A stretch of DNA of 64,000 nucleotides from an uncultured Draconibacterium sp. (GCF_963677155.1 NZ_OY781884.1:186001-250000); one strand, 5' to 3'; shown: positions 40,430-50,082, numbered from the stretch's first letter. Numbers and translations are program-made. The notes: a model not told the origin generated them from the sequence alone.

Positions 40430-42841
40430 ATGATGAAAAACGTAACCACTCTACTCTTATTACTGCTTACCCAAATGGTTGCTATTGCACAAAGTAATAA
40501 TGCAACATTAAAAGGTGTTATCAAAGATCAAAACGATGTTCCCATTGATATGGTAAATGTGGTTTTAAAAGAATATCCAACGCTTGGAACCACCACAAAT
40601 GCTAATGGAAAGTTTCTGCTTCGGATTCCGGCGCGTAAACAGCTCACCATAATTTTTTCGTCGCTGGGGTACCAAACCTTTCTGGACTCTGTTTATGCTA
40701 ATCGCGAAGAAACAATCATAAAGCAGATTACCATGCCGGAGGCCAACCTGGAACTGGCAGAGATAATTGTAAAAGAACAGCGACGCAATGGAGGAAGTAT
40801 TGTTAGTCTCGATCCGAAAATCATCAACTCGATTTCGAGTGCTTCAGGAGGTATTGAAGCCGGACTAAAAACTTTACCCGGTGTTTCGTCAAATAACGAG
40901 CTAAGTTCGCAATACACCGTACGAGGTGGCAATTTCGACGAAAACCTGGTTTATGTAAACGATGTTGAAGTTTACCGTCCCTTCCTGATTCGCTCGGGAC
41001 AACAGGAAGGTTTGAGCTTTATAAACGGCGACATGGTTTCTACCATCGATTTTTCAGCCGGTGGTTTTAATGCCAAATACGGCGATAAAATGTCGTCGGT
41101 GCTCGATATAAAATACCGAAAACCCAGCGATTTTAGCGGCTCTGCATCGGTTAGTATGCTCGGGGCATCAGCACATTTCGAAGATGTTGCACTAAAGGGA
41201 AAACTTTCACATATTTCAGGAATTCGGTACAAAACCAACCGCTACCTACTAGGCAGTTTGGATGAACAGGGCGAATACGATCCACACTTTCTTGATTTTC
41301 AGACTTACATTACCTATCAGTTTAACGAAAAATTCGACCTCTCGTTTTTGGGTAATGTAGCACAAAACCAATACAACTTTATTCCGCAAACCCGCGAAAC
41401 GACTTTTGGTACCTGGCAAAATCCGCTAAACACCAAGATATATTTTGACGGGCAGGAACAAGATGATTTTCAAACCTATCTGGGAGCGGTAACAGCTAAC
41501 TATCATCCCAATGCCAACCTAAACCTGAAGTTTATTGCATCGGCCTACCATGCTCAGGAAAAAGAAACTTACGATATACAAGGACAGTATTATTTAAACC
41601 AACTGGAACGAGATTTGGGTTCGGAAGAATTTGGCGACAGTTCTCTGAATCTGGGAGTTGGTACTTTTATCAATCATGCGCGAAACAGCCTGGATGCAAC
41701 CGTTTACAGTTTCTCGCACAAAGGAGCATACAACTCGGAGAAGCACCTGATAAACTGGGGAATCAAATATCAGCACGAAAAAATAAGCGACGAATTAAAT
41801 GAATGGATTTATCGCGACTCTGCCGGTTATTCCATTCCCTATTCGGATAGTGAAGTAAAATTGTTTTACACGCTTAATGCCAAAAACAAAATTAGCTCAA
41901 ACCGGGTAACCGGATACATTCAGGATAGTTGGAGCATGCCCACAGCAAGCGGCGATTTGTATTTAACAGGCGGAATGCGCTTTAATTATTGGGATTTTAA
42001 TAATGAGTTGCTGGTAAGTCCGCGAGCCACATTAAGTTACTTCCCCAAGTGGGAGAAAAAAATGTCGTTCCGCTTATCGGCAGGCTGGTATCATCAGTCG
42101 CCCTTTTTTAAAGAGCTGAAACAAAGCGACGGCTATATTAATTACGACTCAAAAGCGCAACGATCGTTTCAGGTAGTTGGTGGCACCGACCTGCTGTTTA
42201 CCGCCTGGGATCGTCCGTTTCGTTTTACTTCCGAAGCCTATTACAAACACATGAGTCGTCTGACACCTTATCAAATAGACAATGTTCGTATACGTTATCT
42301 GGCCGAAGAAAAAGCAACTGGCTATGCCACAGGAGTTGATTTTAAAATTAATGGCGAATTTGTTAGCGGACTGCAATCGTGGGCAAGTTTATCGTTTCTG
42401 CAAACTGAAGAAAACATAAAAGACGATGGCCATGGAATGATTCCACGCCCTACCGATCAGTGGATGAATTTTAGTATGTTCTTCCAGGATTATTTACCGG
42501 GAAACCCCTCATACAAAATGCAGCTTTCAGGTTTTTACGGAGCGCGTCTGCCCATCGGTCCTCCAAATAGCGAGCGTTACCAGGATGTATTTCGTATGCC
42601 GCCGTATCGCCGTATCGACCTTGGACTATCAAAAGTATTTATAAGCCCGGCAAACCGATCCAGCAATCCTTTTTTCAGACATATCACCGATTTATGGCTA
42701 AGCCTCGAGGTTTTTAACTTACTGGATATTAACAACACCATCTCCTATTTCTGGGTGTCGAGCATTTATGGCGATCAATATGCAGTTCCGAACTATCTTA
42801 CTTCAAGAAAGCTGAACCTGAAACTCACTGTAAAATTCTAG
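40430..42841 (+). CDS. TonB-dependent receptor with CarboxypepD_reg-like domain
   Basis: The product (about 803 aa from ATG 40430; ATG 40433 is equally possible) has a signal peptide ending MVAIAQ. A carboxypeptidase-regulatory-like domain follows ('LKGVIKDQNDVPIDMVNVVL', 'GTTTNANGKFLL'), then a plug domain ('GIEAGLKTLPGVSSNNELSSQYTVRGGNFDENLVYV' type), and a large beta-barrel ending LKLTVKF. It imports an unknown ligand, probably a siderophore, vitamin or oligosaccharide, using TonB energy. No SusD partner is adjacent, which argues against a classic polysaccharide utilisation locus, even though an esterase remnant lies just upstream. Confidence 0.92.
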   Translation: MMKNVTTLLLLLLTQMVAIAQSNNATLKGVIKDQNDVPIDMVNVVLKEYPTLGTTTNANGKFLLRIPARKQLTIIFSSLGYQTFLDSVYANREETIIKQITMPEANLELAEIIVKEQRRNGGSIVSLDPKIINSISSASGGIEAGLKTLPGVSSNNELSSQYTVRGGNFDENLVYVNDVEVYRPFLIRSGQQEGLSFINGDMVSTIDFSAGGFNAKYGDKMSSVLDIKYRKPSDFSGSASVSMLGASAHFEDVALKGKLSHISGIRYKTNRYLLGSLDEQGEYDPHFLDFQTYITYQFNEKFDLSFLGNVAQNQYNFIPQTRETTFGTWQNPLNTKIYFDGQEQDDFQTYLGAVTANYHPNANLNLKFIASAYHAQEKETYDIQGQYYLNQLERDLGSEEFGDSSLNLGVGTFINHARNSLDATVYSFSHKGAYNSEKHLINWGIKYQHEKISDELNEWIYRDSAGYSIPYSDSEVKLFYTLNAKNKISSNRVTGYIQDSWSMPTASGDLYLTGGMRFNYWDFNNELLVSPRATLSYFPKWEKKMSFRLSAGWYHQSPFFKELKQSDGYINYDSKAQRSFQVVGGTDLLFTAWDRPFRFTSEAYYKHMSRLTPYQIDNVRIRYLAEEKATGYATGVDFKINGEFVSGLQSWASLSFLQTEENIKDDGHGMIPRPTDQWMNFSMFFQDYLPGNPSYKMQLSGFYGARLPIGPPNSERYQDVFRMPPYRRIDLGLSKVFISPANRSSNPFFRHITDLWLSLEVFNLLDINNTISYFWVSSIYGDQYAVPNYLTSRKLNLKLTVKF

Positions 42842-42919
42842 ATAACATCTACATACACAATTCGTTACATAATGTAATGTTTAAGCAACATTAAAACTTC
42901 AGCGAGTAGTGTTATTGAC

Positions 42920-42950
42920 TTGAACTATTGTAACAAATGCTTTAACTTTG
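42920..42950 (+). promoter_or_regulatory. Promoter of the PhzF-family gene
   Basis: TTG at 42920-42922 and TAACTTTG at 42943-42950 are 20 bases apart, followed by ATG at 42963 after a very short leader. Confidence 0.65.
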
Positions 42951-42962
42951 TTTTGCAACTTA

Positions 42963-43760
42963 ATGAGTTACTATATGAACCTGACTGTATACCAAATAGA
43001 TGCTTTCGCCAAGAAAGTTTTTGAAGGAAACCCCGCAGCCGTTATTCCGCTCGATGACGAGTGGCTTTCGGATGAAACAATGCAAAAACTAGCTATGGAA
43101 AACAACCTCTCGGAAACTGCATTTTTTATAAAAAAAGACAACTGTTACCATATTCGCTGGTTTACTCCAGAGGCCGAGGTTGATCTTTGCGGTCATGCCA
43201 CACTGGCAACTTCGCATGTTATGTTTCAGCATTTAAATATTGCTACGCATCAAATTTGTTTCCATTCGAGAAGCGGAAAGCTAAGTGTAAAAAAAGAAGG
43301 CGATTTGTTGGTGTTAAACTTCCCGGCATCAAAAGTAGAGGCCAAGTATATTCCCTCCGTATTAAAAACAGCGTTTGGTATCCATCCACAGGAATGTTAT
43401 AAAGGGCGCGATGATTTAATGTTGATTTTTAAATCGGAAAGTGATATTGAAAATCTAAACCCGGATTTCTCTAAAATGTTGGAATCGACCGCTCGTGGTA
43501 TAATTTGTACAGCCAAATCGGAAAAATACGATTTTGTTTCGCGCTTTTTTGCACCATCAGTGGGTGTGAACGAAGACCCTGTAACCGGGTCGGCACACAC
43601 CATGTTAATTCCATACTGGTCAAAACAACTGAATAAGCAAAACCTGATGGCTAAACAAATATCGAAAAGAGGCGGAATATTGCACTGCAAACAAGTTGGC
43701 GACCGCGTTGAGATAGGCGGCAAAGCAGTAACTTATCTGGTGGGAACCATTAATATTTAA
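42963..43760 (+). CDS. PhzF-family isomerase/epimerase-like protein
   Basis: From ATG 42963 the protein has 265 residues (ATG 42975 would also fit; an earlier TTG at 42948 lies inside the promoter). Diagnostic motifs are 'DAFAKKVFEGNPAAV', the catalytic-Glu region 'NNLSETAFF', 'EVDLCGHATLATSHV' and 'GVNEDPVTGSAHTML'. The family shares the diaminopimelate-epimerase fold. PhzF itself isomerises a phenazine precursor, but most bacterial members have unknown substrates, and no phenazine genes are here. It is monocistronic. Confidence 0.9.
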   Translation: MSYYMNLTVYQIDAFAKKVFEGNPAAVIPLDDEWLSDETMQKLAMENNLSETAFFIKKDNCYHIRWFTPEAEVDLCGHATLATSHVMFQHLNIATHQICFHSRSGKLSVKKEGDLLVLNFPASKVEAKYIPSVLKTAFGIHPQECYKGRDDLMLIFKSESDIENLNPDFSKMLESTARGIICTAKSEKYDFVSRFFAPSVGVNEDPVTGSAHTMLIPYWSKQLNKQNLMAKQISKRGGILHCKQVGDRVEIGGKAVTYLVGTINI

Positions 43761-43857
43761 CCACTTAATTCCTTTTATTTCTATTTCGGCAGTAGCACCT
43801 AACTTTTATTTAAATTTATTTATAGAGAGGTATAGATGAACTTAAATGAAAGTTGTA

Positions 43858-43865
43858 TATTTTTG
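43858..43865 (+). promoter_or_regulatory. -7 promoter element for the methyltransferase gene
   Basis: TATTTTTG matches TAnnTTTG and lies 48 bases before the ATG at 43914. Confidence 0.5.
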
Positions 43866-43913
43866 CAAAGGATAAATGCAAGACGCACACAAATTCAACA
43901 TTTATAATAAAAG

Positions 43914-44615
43914 ATGAACGATCCGATTGGCCTGGCCATTAAAGAATACTTTGAACGGGGTAAAGCGCCTCAAATTCAAATAGATTCAAACTATACAGAA
44001 GGCGAAACTATTGCCCCATCATATTTTTTCCGCAACGAAAAAGAACTTCCCAAAATCGAAAAAGTTGCCCTAAAAAATTGTAAAGGCCGTATTTTAGATA
44101 TTGGTGCGGCAGCAGGCTGTCATTCACTCATTCTACAAAAAAAAGGCTATAGTGTTACGGCTCTTGAAAAATCGGAAGTTTCGGTTGAAATAATGCGCAA
44201 ACAAGGAATTGTAAAAGTAGTTCATGCCGATATTTTTGAGTACAACGAAGAACAGTTTAACACCATTTTGTTGCTGATGAACGGTTCGGGCATTGGCGGC
44301 ACCATCGGAGGTTTGAAAAAATTACTAACTCATCTAAAAAATCTGTTATTGGAAGGAGGCCAGATTTTAATTGACTCGTCGGATATTAAATACCTTTTTG
44401 AAGAAGAAGACGGATCGCAATGGGTAGATATTGCCAATAATAACTACTACGGCGAAATGCAGTACAAGGTGAGCTTCCGCAAGGAAGAGACACAGTTCGA
44501 TTGGCTTTTTATCGATTTCAACACCCTGCAACTTATAGCCAACGAAATAGGCTATAACTGTACTTTGGTGGAAAAAGGCGCGCATCACGACTTTCTGGCA
44601 AAACTGAGTATTTAA
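43914..44615 (+). CDS. Class I SAM-dependent methyltransferase
   Basis: The 233-aa protein has motif I 'RILDIGAAAGCHSLILQKKGY' (residues about 58-78), the acidic residue after strand 2 in 'VTALEKSEVS', 'VKVVHADIFEY', and 'LLLEGGQILIDSSDI' corresponding to post-motif II. The N-terminal 50 residues form a cap ('AIKEYFERGKAPQIQI'). The substrate is unknown. Family members include small-molecule and protein methyltransferases. It is flanked by its own promoter and an AT-rich spacer. Confidence 0.82.
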   Translation: MNDPIGLAIKEYFERGKAPQIQIDSNYTEGETIAPSYFFRNEKELPKIEKVALKNCKGRILDIGAAAGCHSLILQKKGYSVTALEKSEVSVEIMRKQGIVKVVHADIFEYNEEQFNTILLLMNGSGIGGTIGGLKKLLTHLKNLLLEGGQILIDSSDIKYLFEEEDGSQWVDIANNNYYGEMQYKVSFRKEETQFDWLFIDFNTLQLIANEIGYNCTLVEKGAHHDFLAKLSI

Positions 44616-44791
44616 AGATCAGGTATATCGCCTACCGAATGCTATTCGGCACAAACCGACAATCGAGCGAGCGAATCCTTTCACAGAGCTTATTCTGTTG
44701 TTGGCAGAGTAATTCTGGCAATTCATAGATATAATTTCGGTATTTACTGACGTTTACATAATTTGGTGTTCGAATTAAAACAGAAAACACC

Positions 44792-45007
44792 ATGAAAGCT
44801 CTTATCCTCATCTCCTCAATCTTTTACATTCTCGGATTGAAGATTAGCAACAAAATTGATCTGGTAAAAAAGTCGAGCCCTGTAGAGAAGATTATCACCC
44901 ACAAGGCAAAAACTACTGAGCTAGAAGAGAATGCATCTTTTGAGGCTGAAGCAAAAAAAGACACTTCGGAAAACAAAAAAACACCCGCCAAGGAAAGTAT
45001 GGAATAG
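44792..45007 (+). CDS. Small membrane-anchored hypothetical protein
   Basis: The 71-aa product has one hydrophobic N-terminal segment (residues 2-17) followed by a highly charged Lys/Glu/Thr-rich tail without hydrophobic residues, so it is either a single-span or secreted small protein. No family is recognised. A strong terminator begins 26 bases after its stop and the frame starts with a plausible ATG, which supports a real transcription unit, but coding status is not certain. Confidence 0.45.
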   Translation: MKALILISSIFYILGLKISNKIDLVKKSSPVEKIITHKAKTTELEENASFEAEAKKDTSENKKTPAKESME

Positions 45008-45032
45008 CACTCTCCTTTTTGAAACAAAGCAT

Positions 45033-45072
45033 AAAACAGGAAATCATTTAGTGGTTTCCTGTTTTGTTTTTT
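45033..45072 (+). terminator. Rho-independent terminator after the small hypothetical gene
   Basis: AAAACAGGAAA pairs with TTTCCTGTTTT around an 11-base loop and is followed by a T run. Confidence 0.85.
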
Positions 45073-45155
45073 TGTACATTAGGTAACTTAGAAATTTGCA
45101 TTCAACAAATTCTTCCGCTTACTGTTTCTAATTTTAATGACTAAACAATATCCTT

Positions 45156-46073
45156 ATGGCCAACTATCAAATCAATCGACGGAAATTTATCGGTGCACTT
45201 AGTGCAGGTACTGCACATGTTTTATTTTCGAATCCACTTTATGCCGGCAATATTCCGGCGCGCAGTCACGATCCTTTTCAATTGGTAGAATTGGGGAATT
45301 CGGGAATAAAAACCACTTTGCTGGGAATGGGAACCGGTGTTCATGCCACCAACCGCACGAGTTTCCTTACCAAGCAGGATAAAAACACCAGCCTCGATTT
45401 ATTGCATCACGCTTACAACAAAGGAATCCGTTATTTTGATTTGGCCGATACCTATGGCACACACGGGCTTTTTGCTGAAGCGATGACAAAAATGAACAGA
45501 GAAGAACTGACACTCACCACAAAAATGTGGACACGCCCAGGTGGCATTCCTGAGCAAGAACGTCCCAATGCTGATATTGTGGTAGACCGTTTCCGAAAAG
45601 AGCTGAATACTGATTACATTGATTTGGTGCAAATACATTGTATGGTTGATGAAGACTGGACAGAAACGTTAAAACCCCAAATGGAAATTCTTTCGAACCT
45701 GAAAGCGAAAGGAATAATTAAAGCGCATGGTGTTTCAGTACACTCTCTCGATGCAATGAAAGCAGCGGTTGAAAGCCCTTGGGTTGATGTTTTGCATGCG
45801 CGAATAAATCCTTACGGAATTGCCATGGATAAACCCGATCCGCAGGAAGTGGTTGAGGTTATTCAGCAACTACACCAATCAGGCAAAGGCGTTATTGGAA
45901 TGAAACTGGTAGGCAACGGACAATTACGTAACGACAGCAAAAAAATTGATAACTCACTACGATTTGTTCTTGGCTTAGGCTGTGTTGATTTGATGCTCGT
46001 TGGCTTTGAGACCAAAGACCAGATTAACAATTACATATTGCGAATGGAAACTGAATTAAAGAAACTGTACTAA
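45156..46073 (+). CDS. Tat-exported aldo/keto reductase
   Basis: The 305-aa protein begins with a twin-arginine signal (NRRKFIGALSAG, residues 7-18), so it is probably folded with cofactor in the cytoplasm and exported. The mature part is an aldo/keto reductase barrel with the tetrad Asp/Tyr in 'YFDLADTYGTHG', Lys in 'TLTTKMW' and His in 'VQIHCM'. Bacteroidota carry several such secreted oxidoreductases of unknown substrate, often linked to sugar conversion. It is transcribed alone between a terminator and the SulP gene. Confidence 0.85.
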   Translation: MANYQINRRKFIGALSAGTAHVLFSNPLYAGNIPARSHDPFQLVELGNSGIKTTLLGMGTGVHATNRTSFLTKQDKNTSLDLLHHAYNKGIRYFDLADTYGTHGLFAEAMTKMNREELTLTTKMWTRPGGIPEQERPNADIVVDRFRKELNTDYIDLVQIHCMVDEDWTETLKPQMEILSNLKAKGIIKAHGVSVHSLDAMKAAVESPWVDVLHARINPYGIAMDKPDPQEVVEVIQQLHQSGKGVIGMKLVGNGQLRNDSKKIDNSLRFVLGLGCVDLMLVGFETKDQINNYILRMETELKKLY

Positions 46074-46218
46074 GGTTTATAGCAGTTTAATTCATAAAAC
46101 TGGCGAAAGGTGAGCTAATGTTAACAAATACACACTTTATAACATACTGATTTTCTGAAAATAACAAATCCAATCAAATTTCAGGCTTAAGTTTAGGACA
46201 ATGAGACAGTATTACGTG

Positions 46219-46226
46219 TACTTTTG
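46219..46226 (+). promoter_or_regulatory. -7 promoter element for the SulP transporter gene
   Basis: TACTTTTG followed by CGC is a close match to the Bacteroidota -7 element, 20 bases before the ATG at 46247. Confidence 0.55.
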
Positions 46227-46246
46227 CGCGAAATTTCAGCCATATC

Positions 46247-47887
46247 ATGAATACAATATTTAAGCCCAAACTATTTACAATTTTAAAAAATGGCATAAGT
46301 AAAAAACAAATTACGTCGGATGTACTTGCCGGAGTTGTTGTTGGTATTGTTGCCCTCCCGCTGGCCATTGCTTTTGCTGTTGCTTCGGGCGTTTCTCCCG
46401 AAAAAGGACTGATAACTGCTGTAGTTGCTGGTTTTCTTATTTCGTTTTTAGGTGGTAGCCGCGTGCAAATTGGCGGTCCAACCGGAGCATTTATTGTAAT
46501 TGTTTACGGAATTGTACAACAATATGGAGTAAACGGACTGATTATTTCGACCGTTCTGGCCGGTGTCATTCTTATTATTTTTGGACTTTTAAAATTGGGG
46601 ACATTGTTAAAATTTATCCCCCACCCGCTTATCGTTGGATTTACAAGTGGTATTGCATTGGTCATTTTTTCTACCCAAATAAAAGATGCACTCGGACTAA
46701 CCATTACCGACCTTCCTTCGGGATTTTTGGGAAAATGGCATGTTTATATTAGTAACCTGAATAGTGTAAACGTTGCAGCCTTACTGGTTACACTGGCAAC
46801 GATTGCGATAACAATCATCAGCGGAAAATTTGTAAAAAAAATACCGGGATCGTTTATTGCCATTATTCTTATAACACTGGTCGTTCAGCTGTTTAAAATA
46901 CCTGTTGCCACTATCGAAACCTATTTTGGCGAGATTAGTAATACCATACATTTTACCATTCCACAAATACGTTTGAACGATCTGCAAAATTACCTTGAAC
47001 CGGCACTCACCATTGCCTTGTTAGGAGGTATTGAGTCGTTGCTTTCGGCAGTGGTTGCCGATGGTATGATAAGTGGAAAACACCGCTCGAATACCGAATT
47101 AATTGCCCAGGGAATTGCCAACGTTGTTGCCCCGTTTTTCGGTGGTATTCCGGCAACCGGAGCAATTGCCCGTACGGCAACCAACATAAAAAACGGCGGA
47201 CGCACACCAATTGCCGGTATTGCACATGCCGTTACCTTGTTACTGATTATGCTTTTTTTAGGGAAATGGGCCAAATTGATTCCGATGTCGTGCCTGGCCG
47301 GAATTTTAATTATTGTTGCATATAACATGAGCGAATGGCGCTCGTTTGCATCTATTCTAAAGGGCTCAGTTTTCGATATAATTGTACTGCTTACTACCTT
47401 CATTTTAACCGTGCTGGTTGACTTAACCATAGCCATTGAAGTTGGAGTGGTTTTATCAGCTATCCTTTTTATGAAACGGATGTCTGACATTAGCGAAAAA
47501 CGCATAAATAACATTGTTGACACCGATTTAATTGAAGACTATTCGCAGCTGCCAAAAGGTGTTTCGGTTTACGAAATAAGTGGCCCCTTGTTTTTTGCAT
47601 CGGCACGTCGTTATTCCGAAGTTATTCAAGAAATCGGGGAAAGCTGCAACACGCTGATTTTGCGTATGCGCCATGTCTCATTTGTAGACGAAACAGGAAT
47701 GAAAAATCTCCAAAGTTCACTTAATATCCTTCAAAAAAAAGGGGTAAAAGTTATTTTGTCGGGTGTTTCTTCGCAACTAAAAACTGATCTTGAAAAAAGA
47801 CTCAGCCCGAAAGTGATCGATTATATAAAACTGGAAGATTCGTTTGAAAAAGCACTCGACCATGCCAAATCCTTTTCCAACATGTAA
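46247..47887 (+). CDS. SulP-family anion transporter with STAS domain
   Basis: The 546-aa protein has a SulP membrane domain of 10-14 helices (residues about 20-410), with the substrate-site sequence 'IALPLAIAFAVASGVSPEKGL' type and 'GGSRVQIGGPTGAF'. A cytoplasmic STAS domain follows at the C terminus (about 440-540; 'ISGPLFFASARRY', 'SFVDETGM'). SulP proteins move sulfate, bicarbonate or dicarboxylates with protons or sodium. The ion cannot be told from the sequence. A repeat array begins 25 bases after its stop. Confidence 0.88.
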   Translation: MNTIFKPKLFTILKNGISKKQITSDVLAGVVVGIVALPLAIAFAVASGVSPEKGLITAVVAGFLISFLGGSRVQIGGPTGAFIVIVYGIVQQYGVNGLIISTVLAGVILIIFGLLKLGTLLKFIPHPLIVGFTSGIALVIFSTQIKDALGLTITDLPSGFLGKWHVYISNLNSVNVAALLVTLATIAITIISGKFVKKIPGSFIAIILITLVVQLFKIPVATIETYFGEISNTIHFTIPQIRLNDLQNYLEPALTIALLGGIESLLSAVVADGMISGKHRSNTELIAQGIANVVAPFFGGIPATGAIARTATNIKNGGRTPIAGIAHAVTLLLIMLFLGKWAKLIPMSCLAGILIIVAYNMSEWRSFASILKGSVFDIIVLLTTFILTVLVDLTIAIEVGVVLSAILFMKRMSDISEKRINNIVDTDLIEDYSQLPKGVSVYEISGPLFFASARRYSEVIQEIGESCNTLILRMRHVSFVDETGMKNLQSSLNILQKKGVKVILSGVSSQLKTDLEKRLSPKVIDYIKLEDSFEKALDHAKSFSNM

Positions 47888-47911
47888 CAACCATTGTTTT
47901 ACTTTGAACAG

Positions 47912-48058
47912 TTGTTTCTTAAGTTGAAGCGATCATTTCCTGACCTGAAATACTCGTTTCCTGGGTTAAAGTGGTCATTTCTCGACATTAAGCACTCACT
48001 TCCGGACTTGAAGTACTGGTTTCCTCACAACAAGCACTGTTCGCCTACAACAAAACTG
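47912..48058 (+). repeat. 21-bp tandem repeat array (7 units), possibly coding a heptad repeat
   Basis: Seven consecutive 21-base units follow the pattern tcatttcctgacctgaaata. In one frame they read L-F-L-K-L-K-R, S-F-P-D-L-K-Y, S-F-P-G-L-K-W, S-F-L-D-I-K-H, S-L-P-D-L-K-Y, W-F-P-H-N-K-H, C-S-P-T-T-K-L. The frame runs from a TTG at 47894 to 48130 (78 codons) and overlaps the 3' end of the convergent oxidoreductase gene. Leu codons vary synonymously between units (CTG, TTA, TTG). The outer units have diverged most. It may be a small repeat gene or a non-coding minisatellite between convergent genes. Confidence 0.8.
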
Positions 48059-49091
48059 TTTGCCGCTGTTTATTACTTAACAGGCAGGCCTCTAAAATCT
48101 TTAATACTTCCACTGCTTCAGCGGGATTAACAGGTAACGCTTTGTCGTTTCTGATGGCTTCATACAGTTTATTGTAAAAAATGCGGTAATCACCCGGAAT
48201 GGTTTCAACCAACTCTTCGATATGTTCTTCACTCTCGGTGTAAACCAGTGTTCCCCAACAATCTACGTCTTCTTTTCCCCAATCGTCACCTTCTGGCAAA
48301 TTACCGGCTTTTAATAAATCTTCCTGCCCATCGATTCCCCACTTTTTAAATGTACCGTATTCTCCGTTTATGGTATATCGTGGCCCGGGGTCCATTACCA
48401 GATAAGAGCATTTCAACAAAGTCGAGAAACCGTCATAATCCAAACGGATATCGTAATAATCGGCTACTTTTCCTCCTTGCCGTACTGTTTTTAAATGTGC
48501 AGTAACTGTTTGCGGCTTTCCTAACAAAACGTAAGCCTGGTCAACCATGTGCGATCCCAAATTATACAGAACGCCACAATATTCATCGCCCTCTTCTTTC
48601 CATGTGCCGGGTGTAATTTCAGTACGATAACGGTCGTAGTGCGATTCGAATTCTACCAACCGCCCAAACCGTGCTTCCTCAATTACTTTTTGTACCGTTC
48701 TGAAATCACCATCCCACCGGCGATTCTGGAATACGGTGAACACCAAACCTTTTGCTTTTGCCAGTCCAATCAACTCTTGTAATTCTGCGCTTTTCAAGGT
48801 GGCCGGTTTTTCAACCACTACATGTTTTCCGGCTTCCAGCGCCTGCTTTACCATCGGATAGTGATATTTATCCGGAGTGTTTACCACTATCAGCTCAACC
48901 TCGTTATCGGTTAAAATAGCGTCGTAGGTTGTCACAATCGTCGCATCGGGAAACAACTCTTTCGATAAAGTTTTAGAACGTTCGAGCACAAGTTTTACCC
49001 TGAAATTACTATTTACCTTCAACAGCGGTCCGTGAAATACTTTCCCCGACATACCAAACGAAGTTAATGCCACCGTAACCTGATTTTTCAT
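48045..49091 (-). CDS. Gfo/Idh/MocA-family oxidoreductase
   Basis: The 348-aa protein has an N-terminal Rossmann domain with 'VALTSFGMSGKVFHGPLL', followed by 'VNTPDKYHYPMVKQALEAGKHVVVEKPAT', which carries the conserved E-K-P active-site motif. The C-terminal beta-sheet domain contains 'VLYNLGSHMVDQAYVLLGKP'. Members oxidise or reduce sugar or inositol carbons with NAD(P). The substrate is not clear. The last few codons overlap the 21-bp repeat array encoded on the other strand. Confidence 0.88.
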   Translation of the reverse strand: MKNQVTVALTSFGMSGKVFHGPLLKVNSNFRVKLVLERSKTLSKELFPDATIVTTYDAILTDNEVELIVVNTPDKYHYPMVKQALEAGKHVVVEKPATLKSAELQELIGLAKAKGLVFTVFQNRRWDGDFRTVQKVIEEARFGRLVEFESHYDRYRTEITPGTWKEEGDEYCGVLYNLGSHMVDQAYVLLGKPQTVTAHLKTVRQGGKVADYYDIRLDYDGFSTLLKCSYLVMDPGPRYTINGEYGTFKKWGIDGQEDLLKAGNLPEGDDWGKEDVDCWGTLVYTESEEHIEELVETIPGDYRIFYNKLYEAIRNDKALPVNPAEAVEVLKILEACLLSNKQRQTVLL

Positions 49092-49359
49092 GCCTAAAAC
49101 TGATTGAATTTTTTACTTACCATTCTTCTGAATAAAAATACATAAATAAGTTTCCCACACAAAAGTTGCTGAATAACATTCGCCAAACAAGGTATTGTAT
49201 AACACAAAAGCTTCTATTCCACAAAATTTGATCGTAAATTGGCCTGATAAACGACACTAACATTCCGGTTATGAAACAGGCACCAACATTTATTCCTCCC
49301 CAAAAAGTATTTAAGGTGCAGTTAAATATGATGATGCTGGAAACAACAATCCTAATCAT

Positions 49360-50082
49360 ATGAAAAATTTTCTGAATAGTTATCTAATGGAATCGAAATG
49401 TATTAACCTCGAATCAGGTGACTTCCCCGGACCTTTTCTTACGATCTCGCGACAAGCCGGATGCTCGGCGAAGCGCATCGCCATTAAGCTTTCGAAAATT
49501 CTTACCGGCTACAGTTACATGTCGGAAACAAAAACTGATGTGGAATGGAAATATGTTGATAAAACCGTGTTTTTAGCTGTTGTTGATGAATTGATTGAAG
49601 AACTGAAGTCGGGAGATTTTGAAGATGCCAAAGAATCGATAGTGTTTCTAAAGGAAGTTGGACGGGCCTTTTCGGATGAAACGATTTACGACATTTCAGA
49701 CGACAGACTGATTGCGGCTTTAAAAGGGATTATCTGCCGGCTGGCCTACCACGGACGTACTATTATTGTTGGGCGTTCGTCAGGTGCTATTTTAAAAGGC
49801 ATTCCAAACAAACTTAACATCAGGCTTGAAGCTCCTGTAGACTGGCGAATTAACCGCATAATGCAAATTAGAGACATGACCAAAATTGAAGCTGCAGAAT
49901 ACATTACATTGGCTGATAAAAAAAGAGATGCCTTTATTGAAAAGATTATTGGCAGAAAAGCCGAAAATGAGGATTTTGATGTGATTTTTAATTATGCCTC
50001 GATGGAAGACGATCAAATAGTTGACGCAGTAATTAACATATTACGAAATAAAAAAATTATCACCGCTCAATACGAATTCTAA
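49360..50082 (+). CDS. Cytidylate kinase-like family protein
   Basis: The 240-aa protein belongs to the AAA-type 'cytidylate kinase-like' group: 'FLTISRQAGCSAKRIAIKLSKIL' replaces a standard P-loop, 'DKTVFLAVVDELIEEL' follows, and 'GRTIIVGRSSGAIL' corresponds to the core strand, with 'VDWRINRIMQ' and 'ADKKRDAFIEKI' as the lid region. Whether it phosphorylates nucleotides is unknown, as the canonical GxxGxGK is not preserved. A second Met at residue 10 is an alternative start. It is followed by a textbook terminator. Confidence 0.8.
   Translation: MKNFLNSYLMESKCINLESGDFPGPFLTISRQAGCSAKRIAIKLSKILTGYSYMSETKTDVEWKYVDKTVFLAVVDELIEELKSGDFEDAKESIVFLKEVGRAFSDETIYDISDDRLIAALKGIICRLAYHGRTIIVGRSSGAILKGIPNKLNIRLEAPVDWRINRIMQIRDMTKIEAAEYITLADKKRDAFIEKIIGRKAENEDFDVIFNYASMEDDQIVDAVINILRNKKIITAQYEF

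Noticed and set aside
49117-49359. 80-codon minus-strand frame before the cytidylate-kinase-like gene
   Set aside because: Hydrophobic low-quality translation, no recognisable domain, and it covers the likely promoter region of the divergent gene.
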